From: Curvibacter gracilis ATCC BAA-807
GTDB lineage: Bacteria; Pseudomonadota; Gammaproteobacteria; Burkholderiales; Burkholderiaceae_C
DNA length: 64,000 nucleotides
Direction of reading: 5' to 3'
NCBI RefSeq assembly: GCF_000518645.1
Contig: NZ_JADZ01000022.1
Coordinates: 1-64,000, forward strand
Numbering within the stretch: position 1 is the first letter of the stretch; each line of letters opens with the position of its first letter. Under the pieces are notes generated by a model. The model ran no database searches, was not told the DNA's origin, and saw nothing but the letters and a program-made list of their open reading frames with translations. The translations under genes and the position numbers were made by a program. This document shows positions 1-9,292 of this stretch, piece by piece.

Positions 1-1181
1 TTGGCGTCTTCGATCTCGTTGTGGCTGATGCCGTCCTTGCAGGGGATGAAGATCATCCCGGTGGGGGCCAGCTTGGCCATGTAGACCGCGTCGTGGCCGG
101 CGCCCGAGACGGCGGGCATGTGGCTGTAGCCCAGGCGTTCGGCGGCGCGCTGCACCGCGTTGACGCAGTCGGCGTGGAAGGGCTGGGCCGGGTAGTGCGA
201 GACCAGCTCGACCTCGATCTTCAGCCCGGTCTCGGCCGCCACCTGGGCCGCGTAGGCGCGGATGTCGGCGTCCATCTGGTCGACCAGGGCGTCGGTGCTG
301 TTGCGCAGGTCCATCGAGAACTTGACCCGGCCCGGGATCACGTTGCGGCTGTTCGGATGCACGTTGACCATGCCCACGGTGCCGCGCCCGTGCGGGGCGT
401 AGCGGTTGCCGATGGCCACCACCTCCTGCATCACACGGGTGGCCACCTGCAGCGCGTCCTTGCGCAGGCCCATGGGGGTGGGGCCGGCGTGGGCTTCCAT
501 GCCGGTCACGGTGCAGTCGTACCAGCGGATGCCCAGCACCGCGCTGACCACGCCGATGGTCTTGTCGTTGTCCTCCAGCACCGGGCCCTGCTCGATGTGA
601 GTCTCGAAGTAGGCGCCGATGGGGTGCTGGCCCGGCACTTCGGTGCCGACATAGCCGATGCGGGTGAGCTCGTCCTTGACGCTCTTGCCTTCGGTGTCGG
701 TGGCGGCGTAGGCGTGCTCCAGGGTGAAGGCGCCGGCGAACACGCCCGAGCCCATCATCACGGGCACGAAGCGCGAGCCTTCTTCATTGGTCCAGAAGGC
801 GACCTCGATGGGGGCCTCGGTCTGGATGCCGTGGTCATTCAGGGTGCGCACCACCTCCAGGCCGGCGAGCACGCCGTAATTGCCGTCGAACTTGCCGCCG
901 GTGGGTTGGGTGTCGATGTGGCTGCCGGTCATGACCGGGGGCAGGCTGTTGTTGCGGCCGGCTCGGCGCATGAACACATTGCCGATCTGGTCGACGGTGA
1001 TGCTCAGACCGGCGTCGCGGGCCCAGCCCACGACCAGGTCACGGCCCTGGCGGTCGAGTTCGGTCAGGGCCAGGCGGCACACGCCGCCCTTGTCGGTGCC
1101 GCCGATGCGGGCCAGGGTCATCAGGCTGTCCCAGAGGCGCTCGCCGTTGATGCGCAGGGAATGGGGGTTGGCAGAGGTCAT
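1..1181 (-). CDS. M20-family Zn-dependent hydrolase (N-carbamoyl-L-amino-acid hydrolase / allantoate amidohydrolase type), 3' end cut by window
   Basis: The protein belongs to the M20 amidohydrolase group that cleaves N-carbamoyl amino acids, ureidoglycolate/allantoate or related amides with two metal ions. About 393 codons are visible and the C-terminus lies outside the window. The family is usually about 410-420 residues, so only a short tail is missing. Visible motifs are the metal-binding GSHIDTQPTGGKFDG stretch near residue 85, WTNEEGSRF about 40 residues later, ETHIEQGP, and SHNEIE close to the cut end. The start is the ATG at 1181. No strong ribosome-binding site precedes it, which fits coupling to the M81 gene 44 bp upstream. 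It is the last visible gene of the liv-M81 run, so the transporter may import its substrate. The family is secure; the substrate cannot be read from sequence. Confidence 0.85.
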   Translation of the reverse strand, partial: MTSANPHSLRINGERLWDSLMTLARIGGTDKGGVCRLALTELDRQGRDLVVGWARDAGLSITVDQIGNVFMRRAGRNNSLPPVMTGSHIDTQPTGGKFDGNYGVLAGLEVVRTLNDHGIQTEAPIEVAFWTNEEGSRFVPVMMGSGVFAGAFTLEHAYAATDTEGKSVKDELTRIGYVGTEVPGQHPIGAYFETHIEQGPVLEDNDKTIGVVSAVLGIRWYDCTVTGMEAHAGPTPMGLRKDALQVATRVMQEVVAIGNRYAPHGRGTVGMVNVHPNSRNVIPGRVKFSMDLRNSTDALVDQMDADIRAYAAQVAAETGLKIEVELVSHYPAQPFHADCVNAVQRAAERLGYSHMPAVSGAGHDAVYMAKLAPTGMIFIPCKDGISHNEIEDA

Positions 1182-1225
1182 GGTTGGAAGAGGATGAGGT
1201 TGAGCAGCGCGTTGAAGGCCGGGCC

Positions 1226-2698
1226 TCAGATCGCGTCGAGCGGGAACACCGGCCGCGTCACGTGCCGGAACGGGAACAGGCTGAAATCGGAGCTGGTCAC
1301 GCCCGGGCTGTCGCATTCGACCAGGCCGGCCGACAGGGGCACAAACACGGGCCGGCAGTACATGCGCGACTTCAGCAGCAGAAAGCGCGCCTGCAGCGGA
1401 TCAAGCCCCACGCAGCGGAACACGCCCAGGTCCCAGGGCTCGTGCGGGGTTTCTGTGACGACGATCTGGGTGCTGCCGGTGTCCAGCCACACGGTCCGGC
1501 CCATGTGGCAGCGCTGCCCGGTGTAGATGGGGCCGCTGACCGTGTAGCTGCCGTCGCTGATGGCCCGCACCCGGCCCTGCACCGCCACGGGGGTCTTGAG
1601 CAGGCCCAGGCCCGCCAGCGAAACCTTGTTGCCCAGCGCCACGCTGAGCTCCGCGCCCTCGCCGGCCGCAATCAGTGCGGCCACCGCCTCGGGGTCGCAC
1701 AGAGGCCCCACGGTGAGGTCGCTCAGGCCCTGGGCCCAGGCAGCCTGCAAAACGTCCAGCGTGTCGCAGCTGCCGCCCGACATGCAGTTGTCGCCATGGT
1801 CGAGCAGCAGCACCGGGCGCGTGGCGCCCTGGGCCATTGCCTGAGCCCGCTGCAGCGACTCGGCCAGGGGCTCGCTGTCGTACACGAACTGCTGGCGCTG
1901 GGCCCAGATCTGCCCGGCCAGATCGTCGAGGGCCCGCTGGCCCTGGGCTTCGCCTTCGTCATCCAGCCGCACCGTGGCCACCACACTCACGCAGGGGGCG
2001 GCAATGTCGGCCAGCGAGAAGCCCGCGAACACGGTCATGGCCGGCAGGCCCTGGGCCTCCAGGGCCTTGGCCGTGTCCACCGCCTGGGCCATGGCGCCGC
2101 CCAGGGTGGTGCTGCGCAGCGTGTGGCTCATCAAAGGCAGGGGGCGCCAGCGCACGCCGTGACGGGGCCCACCATCGAGCATGGGCAGCAGCAGCCGGGC
2201 CACATGGGCGCCGGTCTCGTACATGTCGATGTGCGGGTAGGTCTTGAAGCCCACCATGACGTCGGCGTTGCCCACCATGCGAGCGGTGATGTTACCGTGC
2301 AGGTCCAGTGCCACGCCGATGGGCACGCCAGGGGCGGCGGCGCGCACCCGCGCCAGCAGATCGCCCTCGCCGTCGGCGCTGTTCTCGGCCACCATGGCGC
2401 CGTGCAAGTCCAGCAAGATGGCATCGCAGCCCGGGGCGGCGGCCACGATGCGGTCACACAGCTGGGTGTAGGCCTCGGCCTGCACCGGGCCGCTGGGGTT
2501 GGCGGTGGCCGACACCGGGGTCACGCACTCGGCACCCCGGGCCTGGGCCGCATCCAGAAAGGCGGCCATGGCGGTGCGCATGCCCTGCTGGGCCTGCCGC
2601 GCCTCAACCCCGTAGGTGGGCGCAAATGCGGCCAGGGGCGTGGGCACGGGCGAAAAGGTATTGGTCTCGTGGTTGAGACGGGCGATCAGCAGTTTCAT
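1226..2698 (-). CDS. M81 family metallopeptidase (MlrC / microcystinase C-like)
   Basis: About 490 residues, full length for the M81 (MlrC, former DUF1485) family. MlrC itself hydrolyses the linear tetrapeptide product of microcystin breakdown, but most relatives have unknown peptide or amide substrates. The N-terminus MKLLIARLNHETNTFSP is the characteristic family start. The segment with LLDLHGAMV and the later LLLDHGDNCMSGG carry the His/Asp residues expected to bind zinc. I chose the ATG at 2698 because GAGGA lies six bases upstream; an in-frame ATG six codons earlier has no such site. It follows livF by 10 bp and precedes the M20 hydrolase by 44 bp, implying that transporter and two hydrolases act on one imported amide or peptide-like compound. 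That role is inference. Confidence 0.85.
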   Translation of the reverse strand: MKLLIARLNHETNTFSPVPTPLAAFAPTYGVEARQAQQGMRTAMAAFLDAAQARGAECVTPVSATANPSGPVQAEAYTQLCDRIVAAAPGCDAILLDLHGAMVAENSADGEGDLLARVRAAAPGVPIGVALDLHGNITARMVGNADVMVGFKTYPHIDMYETGAHVARLLLPMLDGGPRHGVRWRPLPLMSHTLRSTTLGGAMAQAVDTAKALEAQGLPAMTVFAGFSLADIAAPCVSVVATVRLDDEGEAQGQRALDDLAGQIWAQRQQFVYDSEPLAESLQRAQAMAQGATRPVLLLDHGDNCMSGGSCDTLDVLQAAWAQGLSDLTVGPLCDPEAVAALIAAGEGAELSVALGNKVSLAGLGLLKTPVAVQGRVRAISDGSYTVSGPIYTGQRCHMGRTVWLDTGSTQIVVTETPHEPWDLGVFRCVGLDPLQARFLLLKSRMYCRPVFVPLSAGLVECDSPGVTSSDFSLFPFRHVTRPVFPLDAI

Positions 2699-2708
2699 GA
2701 AAGCGTCC

Positions 2709-3406
<698 letters not shown>

Positions 3407-3410
<4 letters not shown>

Positions 3411-4177
3411 GCCTTGCCTCCGGTGATCATGTTGCCCAGGTAGGCCGCGCGCACGCGGTCGTCGCTGCGGATGTCGTGCGGCAGGCCCTCGGCCAGCACG
3501 CGGCCGGTCTGCATCACGGTGACGGTGTCCGAGATGTCCATCACGATGTTCATGTTGTGCTCGATCAGCACCACGGTGTGCTCGTCGCGCAGGCTCTGGA
3601 TCAGCTGCTTCATCTCCTCGAGGTCGTCGATGCCCATGCCCGAGGTGGGCTCGTCGAGAAAGATCGCCTTGGGCCGGGCCGCCAGCGCCATGCCCACCTC
3701 CAGCCGGCGCTGCTGGCCGTGCGACAGATTGCCCGCTGGCGTGTCGGCCAGGCCTTGCAGGCCCACCCGCGCCAGCACGCGGTCCACCACATCGGCCAGG
3801 GCCCGGGCGCCCACCGGGGCCTGCCAGCCGTTGAAAGCGGCGCGCGGCGCCACGCCCTGGGCGGCCAGGCGCAGGTTCTCGCGCACCGGCAGGCTCAGGA
3901 ACAGGCTGGTGACCTGGAACGAGCGGGCCATGCCGCGCTGCACGCGGCGGTGGTCGGGCTCGCGGGTCACGTCATGGCCGTCGAACACGATGCGCCCGGC
4001 GCTGACCGACTTGGTGCCCGTGAGCAGGTGGAACAGCGTGGTCTTGCCCGCCCCGTTGGGCCCGATGACCGAGTGCACGGTGTTGGCGCGCACCTTCAGG
4101 TTGACGCCGCCCAGCGCGGCAAACTTGCCATAGTGTTTTTCGAGGCCGCTGGCCTCCAGCAGAATCGGGGTGCTCAT
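3407..4177 (-). CDS. livG: Branched-chain amino acid-type ABC transporter ATP-binding protein LivG
   Basis: The second ATPase of the importer, 256 residues from the ATG at 4177 (MSTPILLEASG). The open frame extends far upstream of this into livM and should not be used as the start. Walker A is GPNGAGKTT, the signature is LSHGQQRRLE (the LivG form) and Walker B is AIFLDEPTSGM. Both ends overlap the neighbouring genes by four bases (ATGA), so livM, livG and livF are translationally coupled. The His in LIEHNM is the usual switch histidine. The assignment is firm; the transported compound is not known. Confidence 0.93.
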
Positions 4178-5163
4178 GCTTGGTCTCCTCGGCGGGCCAG
4201 CCGCTTCCACAAGGTCTCGCCCAGGCCCCACAGGCCACGTTGCATCCACAGGCTGACGGCCATCAGGATCAGGCCCAGCACCAGCAGCCAGCGCGGCCAC
4301 AGGGCCGACAGCCAATCGCCCAGCAGCAGGTAGAAGGCCGAGCCCAGCACCGAGGCCAGCAGGTTGCCGGTGCCGCCGATCACGGTCATCACCAGGATCA
4401 TCTCGCTGGTGTGGTGCTCGGCGTTCGACAGCGGCGCCAGCCCGGTCATCATGGCGTGCAGGGCCCCGGCCAGGCCGGTCACGGCGCCCGAGATCACAAA
4501 GGCCTGCAGCTTGAGCAGCTTCAGCGGGTAGCCGATGGCGCCGGCGCGCTCTTCGTTGTCGCGCACGGCCAGCAGGGTGCGGCCGAAGATCGACTGCGAG
4601 ACCTTGAGCAAGACCCAGAACACCGCCATGAACAGCACCGCCACAAAGCCATAGAACTGCCAGGGTGAGACCAGGCTCCACAGCGGCAGCCCCATCAGCG
4701 TGAGGCTGGGGCGCGGGATGTCCATCAGGCCGTTGTCGCCACCGGTGAGGCCGGTGGCGGTGTAGGCGATGAAATAGAACATCTGCGAGAAGGCCAGCGT
4801 GAGCATCACGAAGTAGGTGCCCTTCTGCCGGATCGACACCCAGCCCACCACGGCCGCCCCCAGGGCGCCGACGGCCATGGCCAGCAGCAGGGCCAGCGGC
4901 ATGGGCAGGGGCCAGCGGGTCAGCGTGAGGGCCACGGTGTAGCTGCCCAGGCCAAAGAAGATGCCCTGCCCGAAGGACAGCAGGCCGGTGTAGCCCAGCA
5001 GCAGGTTGCAGCCCATGGCGGCCAGGCCGAAGATCAGCACCTCGCTGGCCAGCGAGCCCGAATGCATGAGCAGCGGCATGGCGGCCACCACGGCCCCGGC
5101 CAGCCAGAACTGCAGCAGCGGCCCTTGAAAGCGCTTCACAGGGGTTTGGTTTTGTTGGCTCAT
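4174..5163 (-). CDS. livM: Branched-chain amino acid-type ABC transporter permease LivM
   Basis: Inner-membrane permease of about 329 residues with eight or more hydrophobic segments and the family-typical GYTGLLSFGQGIFFGLGSY stretch. Two starts are possible: a GTG at 5172 and an ATG at 5163. I prefer the ATG because AAGGAG lies eight bases before it, whereas that same sequence overlaps the GTG. The stop overlaps livG by four bases and the start lies just past the livH stop, so it sits in the middle of the liv operon. Confidence 0.92.
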   Translation of the reverse strand: MSQQNQTPVKRFQGPLLQFWLAGAVVAAMPLLMHSGSLASEVLIFGLAAMGCNLLLGYTGLLSFGQGIFFGLGSYTVALTLTRWPLPMPLALLLAMAVGALGAAVVGWVSIRQKGTYFVMLTLAFSQMFYFIAYTATGLTGGDNGLMDIPRPSLTLMGLPLWSLVSPWQFYGFVAVLFMAVFWVLLKVSQSIFGRTLLAVRDNEERAGAIGYPLKLLKLQAFVISGAVTGLAGALHAMMTGLAPLSNAEHHTSEMILVMTVIGGTGNLLASVLGSAFYLLLGDWLSALWPRWLLVLGLILMAVSLWMQRGLWGLGETLWKRLARRGDQA

Positions 5164-5168
5164 GTCAC

Positions 5169-6029
5169 TCACTCCTTGCGGCCCAGCAGGCCATGCGGGC
5201 GCAGCAGCAGCACGGCGGCCATGGCGATGTAGATCATCAGACGCGCCCCTTCAGGCCACACCGTGCTCATCAGGCTTTGCACCACACCGATCAACAGGCC
5301 GCCCAGCAGGGCGCCGCTGAAGCTGCCCATGCCGCCCACCACCACGACCACAAAGGCCACCGACAGGGCTTCGATGCCCATGAAGGGCTCGGCCCCCCGG
5401 ATCGGGGCCGCCAGCACGCCGGCCAGCGCCGCCGTGGCCGCGCCCAGGCCGAACACCAGGCTGAAGATGCGGTGCACATTGATGCCCAGCAGCGAGACCA
5501 TCTCGGTCGACTCGCTGCCGGCACGCACCGCACTGCCCAGGCGCGTGCCCTCCAGCACCCACCACAGCAGCACGGCCAGCGCGGCGGTGAAGCCGATCAC
5601 GAACAGCCGGTACTTGGGGTAGATGAAGCCGCCCCACATCACCACGCCCTGCAGGGCATCGGGCACGGCCACGCTGTCGCCCAGGGGGCCCCATTGCAGG
5701 ATCACCAGTTCTTGCACGGCCAGGGCCAGGCCCACGGTGACCAGGATGTGGAACTCATGCGCCTTGGCATACACATGGCGCAGCACCACCTTCTCGGTGA
5801 GCCAGCCCAGCGCGCCCACCAGCAGCGGCGCCGCCAGCAGGGTGAGCCAGTAGCTCAGGCCCCAGCGCGTCATCTGGTAGCAGGCGTAGGCGCCGATCAG
5901 GTAGAAGGCGCCGTGGGCGAAGTTGACGAAGCGCAGCAGTCCAAACACGATGGACAGGCCCACGGCCAACAGGAAGTACAGCATGCCGATGCCGACCCCG
6001 TTGATGATCTGTAGCAGGTAGATGTTCAT
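5169..6029 (-). CDS. livH: Branched-chain amino acid-type ABC transporter permease LivH
   Basis: Inner-membrane permease, 286 residues, normal for LivH. It begins MNIYLLQIINGVGIGMLYFL and carries the FVNFAHGAFYLIGAY stretch typical of the family. The conserved GGMGSFSGALLGG loop, which contacts the ATPase, is present near residue 235. It pairs with LivM; the stop is separated from the preferred livM start by five bases. About 120 bp separate it from the upstream binding-protein gene, which is longer than the other gaps in the operon and could allow differential expression of the periplasmic protein. Confidence 0.93.
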   Translation of the reverse strand: MNIYLLQIINGVGIGMLYFLLAVGLSIVFGLLRFVNFAHGAFYLIGAYACYQMTRWGLSYWLTLLAAPLLVGALGWLTEKVVLRHVYAKAHEFHILVTVGLALAVQELVILQWGPLGDSVAVPDALQGVVMWGGFIYPKYRLFVIGFTAALAVLLWWVLEGTRLGSAVRAGSESTEMVSLLGINVHRIFSLVFGLGAATAALAGVLAAPIRGAEPFMGIEALSVAFVVVVVGGMGSFSGALLGGLLIGVVQSLMSTVWPEGARLMIYIAMAAVLLLRPHGLLGRKE

Positions 6030-6151
6030 GCGTTGATCAGGTTGAAAGACAGGCCCGCAGGCCCACCCGCACCCCCCGGAAGGTGGGCGCGTTGCAGGCG
6101 GCGGGAAGGGTTGGGACCTGGGGCAGAGCCCAGGTCAGGGCCCGGCGGCGA

Positions 6152-7363
6152 TCAGGCCCGCTTGCAGCCGGTCTTGTCGATCGGCAGGAAGGACTTGCCG
6201 GCGCTGAGCACGTCGACGTAGTCGTCCTTGTTCTTCATCTGCGACTTGGCCTTGCCCTTGAGCAGGTAGTAGTTCTTGAGCACCTGGTGGTCGGCCTTGC
6301 GCACTTCCTCTTCGCCGGTGAGGCCGGCGTACTTGAGGCCCTCCAGCGCGGCCACCACGGCCTTGGGCTCGACCGTGCCGGCCTTCAGGATGCCGTCGAT
6401 CATCAGCTTGGTGCAGATGTAGGAGCCGGCCAGGCTGTAGTTGGGGTTGATCTTGAGCTTGTCGTTGCTGCGCTTGACCAGGTCGCGGTTGAGTTCGGAG
6501 TCGACCGTGTGCCAGTACTGGGCCCCGAAGTAGATGCCTTCGCACAGCTCGGCGCCCAGCGACTCGAACTGCTCCAGGCCCGAGGCCCAGGCCACCAGGA
6601 TGGTCATGTTCTTGTGCATGCCGAAGCTGATCGCCTGGCGCAGCGTGTCGGCGCACTGGCCGCCGAAGTTGAGCAGCAGCAGCACATCGGGCTTGGCGGC
6701 CAGGGCGTTGGTGATGTAGCCACTGAACTCTTTCTCGGCCAGCGAGTGGTAGCTGTTGCCCACGTGCTCGATGCCTTTTTCCTTGAAAATGTTCTTGGCC
6801 GCCGACAGCAGGCCATCACCAAACACGTACTGCGGCGTGATGGTGTACCAGCGCTTGGCCTTGGGCATCAGATCGGCCAGGGGGCGCACGGTCTGCTCGA
6901 TGGCGCCATAGGTGGGCACGGACCAGCGGAAGGTGGCGGCATTGCAGTCCTGCCCGGTGATCTCGTCGGCGCCCGCGGTGGTCACGAAGATGCCGCCGGC
7001 CTTCTCAGCCTCCTTGCCCATGGCCAGGGCCTCGCCCGACAGGATGCCGCCGGCAAAGAAGCGCGTGCCCTGTTGCTGGGCCGACTCCTGCACCTTGCGC
7101 ACGGCGGTGGCGGGCTTGCCCTCGGTGTCGAGCACGGTGTAGGCCAGGGGCCGCTTGAGCACCGAGCCGTACTGCTCGATGGCCAGGCGCATGCCCAGGT
7201 CGGCGAACTTGCCGTTGGCGGCAAACGCCCCCGACATGGGCACCGGGCAGGCAAACTGGATCGGGCCGCTGGCGGCCTGGGCCAGCGCGCTGCGGCCGGC
7301 CAGCCCCAGGGAGGCAGACAGGGCGCTGAGGGCAGAGACTTGCAGAATTTGGCGACGTTGCAT
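6152..7363 (-). CDS. Periplasmic substrate-binding protein of the HAAT-family ABC importer (LivJ-like)
   Basis: A type I periplasmic binding protein of about 403 residues that delivers substrate to LivHMGF. The start at ATG 7363 (MQRRQILQVSALSALSA) is supported by AGGAG eight bases upstream; an earlier in-frame start 24 bases away lacks this. The leader has paired arginines followed by a hydrophobic stretch ending AQA, so export may be by Tat or Sec. The mature part begins PIQFACPVPMSGAFA, the usual first beta strand. It is the first gene of the operon. Binding proteins of this type carry amides, urea derivatives and aromatics as well as amino acids, so I do not assign a ligand. The downstream M81 and M20 hydrolases favour an amide or carbamoyl compound. 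Confidence 0.9.
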   Translation of the reverse strand: MQRRQILQVSALSALSASLGLAGRSALAQAASGPIQFACPVPMSGAFAANGKFADLGMRLAIEQYGSVLKRPLAYTVLDTEGKPATAVRKVQESAQQQGTRFFAGGILSGEALAMGKEAEKAGGIFVTTAGADEITGQDCNAATFRWSVPTYGAIEQTVRPLADLMPKAKRWYTITPQYVFGDGLLSAAKNIFKEKGIEHVGNSYHSLAEKEFSGYITNALAAKPDVLLLLNFGGQCADTLRQAISFGMHKNMTILVAWASGLEQFESLGAELCEGIYFGAQYWHTVDSELNRDLVKRSNDKLKINPNYSLAGSYICTKLMIDGILKAGTVEPKAVVAALEGLKYAGLTGEEEVRKADHQVLKNYYLLKGKAKSQMKNKDDYVDVLSAGKSFLPIDKTGCKRA

Positions 7364-7565
7364 GAGGGGGCTCCTGGATCGGTGCATGGGCTGAAGGGGT
7401 GAAGCCGACGGAGCCGGTCCCGGCCCTCAGGGCCCGGTCCGTCTCTCGTTGCTGCATTCAGTGTTGCCCGGTCGGCGCCTTCGTGCGCTTTCCAAAACTT
7501 TCATTTGGATTCAGCGCGACCTGGGGAAAGCCCTTGGTCAGAGATCGAAGCCCTTGCGTGCGGGG

Positions 7566-8468
7566 TCAGACCCAGCGCAGGGCTTCAGGGCGCCAGGTGG
7601 CCGTTGCCTGACTGCCAGCGGCGGCGACCTGGGTCGGTGGCCACAGCAGGTCGTCCAGCAGGGCCACGGTGTCACCCAGGCTTGCAGCTTCGATGCGGTT
7701 CTTGTTCAGGAAGGCTTGCCACTGGCGCAGCTTGGCGGCGTCTTCACTGAATTGCTGGGTCAGTGCCAAAGGCCGCTCGGTGGGCAAGGCGGTCTGGCGT
7801 CGGGCAAAGGTGGCGGCGATGGCTGACGCCAGCGTGGCGCCATCCAGCTCAGTGCGCCGGGCAATCACCGCCAGGTCGAAGAAGTCCTTCATGCGACTGT
7901 TGACCTGCCCCAGCACCACCATGGCCTGGTACTTCTCGGCGATCACGGTGTAGACCGGATAGACCCGCAGCATGGGGGCTGGGAAGTCGCCCAGCAAGGT
8001 CGGGTAAGCCACCGTCTGTGGCTCCGGGGTCACGGCGTCCCCGAAGCCCACGTCGATCTGCAGGGCACAGCGTGCGGAACCGATGCGTGCTACCAGCGTG
8101 ATGCGGGTGCCGCCGTAGGAGTTGTCCTCGCGAATCGCGTCGGCCTTCACAGACTCGGGGTCGAACACGATGCCATCGCCCAGGTCCATGCTGGCGATGT
8201 CGCGGAAGGTGGCGATCAGGTTCGCCTCATCGTCGGGGCCGAAGCCCAGCAAGTCGGCGTCCCTGGTTAGTCGGTGCGGGGTGTCGTACCAAAGCGCAAA
8301 GAGCAGAGCGCCCTTCAGCAAGAACCGGTCGGCGTGTGGTGAGGCGCTGAGGCGCGCCAGCAAGCGCTCCATGCCGAAGCGGTTGAGCACCAGGCTGTAG
8401 TCGTCGCCGCGTTGCTTGGCGAGGGCCAGCAGGCGGGCCAGGAGGGACGCGGAGAGCTTGCCGGTCAT
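7566..8468 (-). CDS. AbiEii-family nucleotidyltransferase toxin
   Basis: About 300 residues of the AbiEii/AbiGii nucleotidyltransferase family, the toxin half of the type IV toxin-antitoxin and phage-abortive-infection system AbiE. The start is ATG 8468, overlapping the antitoxin stop by four bases. The open frame runs further upstream but into abiEi. The nucleotidyltransferase core shows FLLKGALLFALW, then RLTRDADLLGFG (the metal-binding D-x-D type motif), and later KYQAMVVLG and RMKDFFDLAVIAR, all typical of the family. Members are thought to transfer nucleotides to RNA; that activity is family knowledge. It is complete and in frame with its partner, so the pair looks functional. Confidence 0.9.
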   Translation of the reverse strand: MTGKLSASLLARLLALAKQRGDDYSLVLNRFGMERLLARLSASPHADRFLLKGALLFALWYDTPHRLTRDADLLGFGPDDEANLIATFRDIASMDLGDGIVFDPESVKADAIREDNSYGGTRITLVARIGSARCALQIDVGFGDAVTPEPQTVAYPTLLGDFPAPMLRVYPVYTVIAEKYQAMVVLGQVNSRMKDFFDLAVIARRTELDGATLASAIAATFARRQTALPTERPLALTQQFSEDAAKLRQWQAFLNKNRIEAASLGDTVALLDDLLWPPTQVAAAGSQATATWRPEALRWV

Positions 8469-9064
8469 TGTGTCACCGCCTCCAGGTAAGGTTGCATGAC
8501 ACGTTCGACCCGGTTGATCTTGGCGAAGTGGCTCAGCTCGGCCAGGGTGACCTTGCGGCTGCGCCAGGCGTCTTTCAGGGCCTCCAGCGCCACGTCCAGG
8601 CCGATCTTGTTGCGGAACTTGAAGCAGTCGGTCACCGTCTTGGCGGCGCTGTACACCCGGATGGGGGCGCCGTGGTCGCTCAGGGTCTGGATACCGTCGC
8701 TGTAGGCGGTGCCGCGCAGGCGCGCGATGCGCAGCGTGGGGTAGCTCAGCGCCGGGGTCTGGCTGCCTTCGGGCAGCGCGATCCACACTTCGTGCGGCAT
8801 CTGCGTGCCGATCTCATGGAATTGCAGCGCACTCAGCAGGCACAGCACGGCCTTGGGCACGCGCTGGCAGACTTCGAGCAGCGTCTGATGCTCGGTGACT
8901 TCGGCATCGGGCAGTCCATACAGGCCACGGGTAAGGCGTTGCAGCTTCCCCGCCTGGTGCAGCCGGATCAGCAGCTGCGGTGACCAGCCGTGCTCACGCA
9001 CATCCGCCGCCCGCAGCACGCGCCGGTGTCGGGCCAGTTCGAGGATGTGGTCAGACTGATTCAT
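8465..9064 (-). CDS. AbiEi-family antitoxin and autorepressor (type IV TA)
   Basis: A 199-residue AbiEi antitoxin. The N-terminal part (about residues 5-60) is a winged-helix DNA-binding domain with the common antitoxin signature RLTRGLYGLPD. The C-terminal part contains VYSAAKTVTDCFKFRNKIG, also conserved in the family. Known AbiEi proteins counteract the toxin without direct contact and repress their own promoter by binding inverted repeats. A matching inverted repeat lies immediately upstream of this gene. The stop overlaps the toxin start by four bases, the usual antitoxin-first order. Confidence 0.9.
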   Translation of the reverse strand: MNQSDHILELARHRRVLRAADVREHGWSPQLLIRLHQAGKLQRLTRGLYGLPDAEVTEHQTLLEVCQRVPKAVLCLLSALQFHEIGTQMPHEVWIALPEGSQTPALSYPTLRIARLRGTAYSDGIQTLSDHGAPIRVYSAAKTVTDCFKFRNKIGLDVALEALKDAWRSRKVTLAELSHFAKINRVERVMQPYLEAVTQ

Positions 9065-9065
9065 G

Positions 9066-9091
9066 AAGTAAGTTTAATATCCGCATTACTT
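9066..9091 (-). promoter_or_regulatory. Candidate AbiEi operator: AAGTAA / TTACTT inverted repeat at abiE promoter
   Basis: AAGTAA at 9066-9071 and its exact complement TTACTT at 9086-9091 flank 14 bases that include TATTAA on the minus strand, a possible -10 box. The repeat lies two bases from the abiEi start codon. Studied AbiEi proteins bind inverted repeats at their own promoter, so this is a plausible autoregulatory operator. The half-sites are short, so chance cannot be excluded. Confidence 0.5.
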
Positions 9092-9292
9092 TTTCTCAAG
9101 CAATGAGACTTTCAATCAATCTCACGCCAAGCCGTCACAGCTCGCCGGCCTTGCGCATGGCCGCCGTGGCTTGTTCAAGGGCTGCAGGTGCAGTCTTCGA
9201 TGGCTTCGGGGGTCGGTGGCACCGTCTGAAATTCGACGTCCTTGCACACATTCATCAACACGTGCTTTGCAGACGCCCCGCCCCAAAGGGGT

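Noticed and set aside
21-1526. Long plus-strand open frame across the left edge
   Set aside because: It is antisense to the M20 hydrolase and part of the M81 gene, has histidine/glycine/alanine-rich low-quality composition, and is a by-product of high-GC third positions.
9135-9255. Possible 40-codon frameshifted gene remnant on the minus strand (starts MNVCKDVEFQTV, continues ALEQATAAMRKAGEL in another frame)
   Set aside because: The two halves look protein-like and a one-base shift would join them, but I cannot match it to any family and it is very short.
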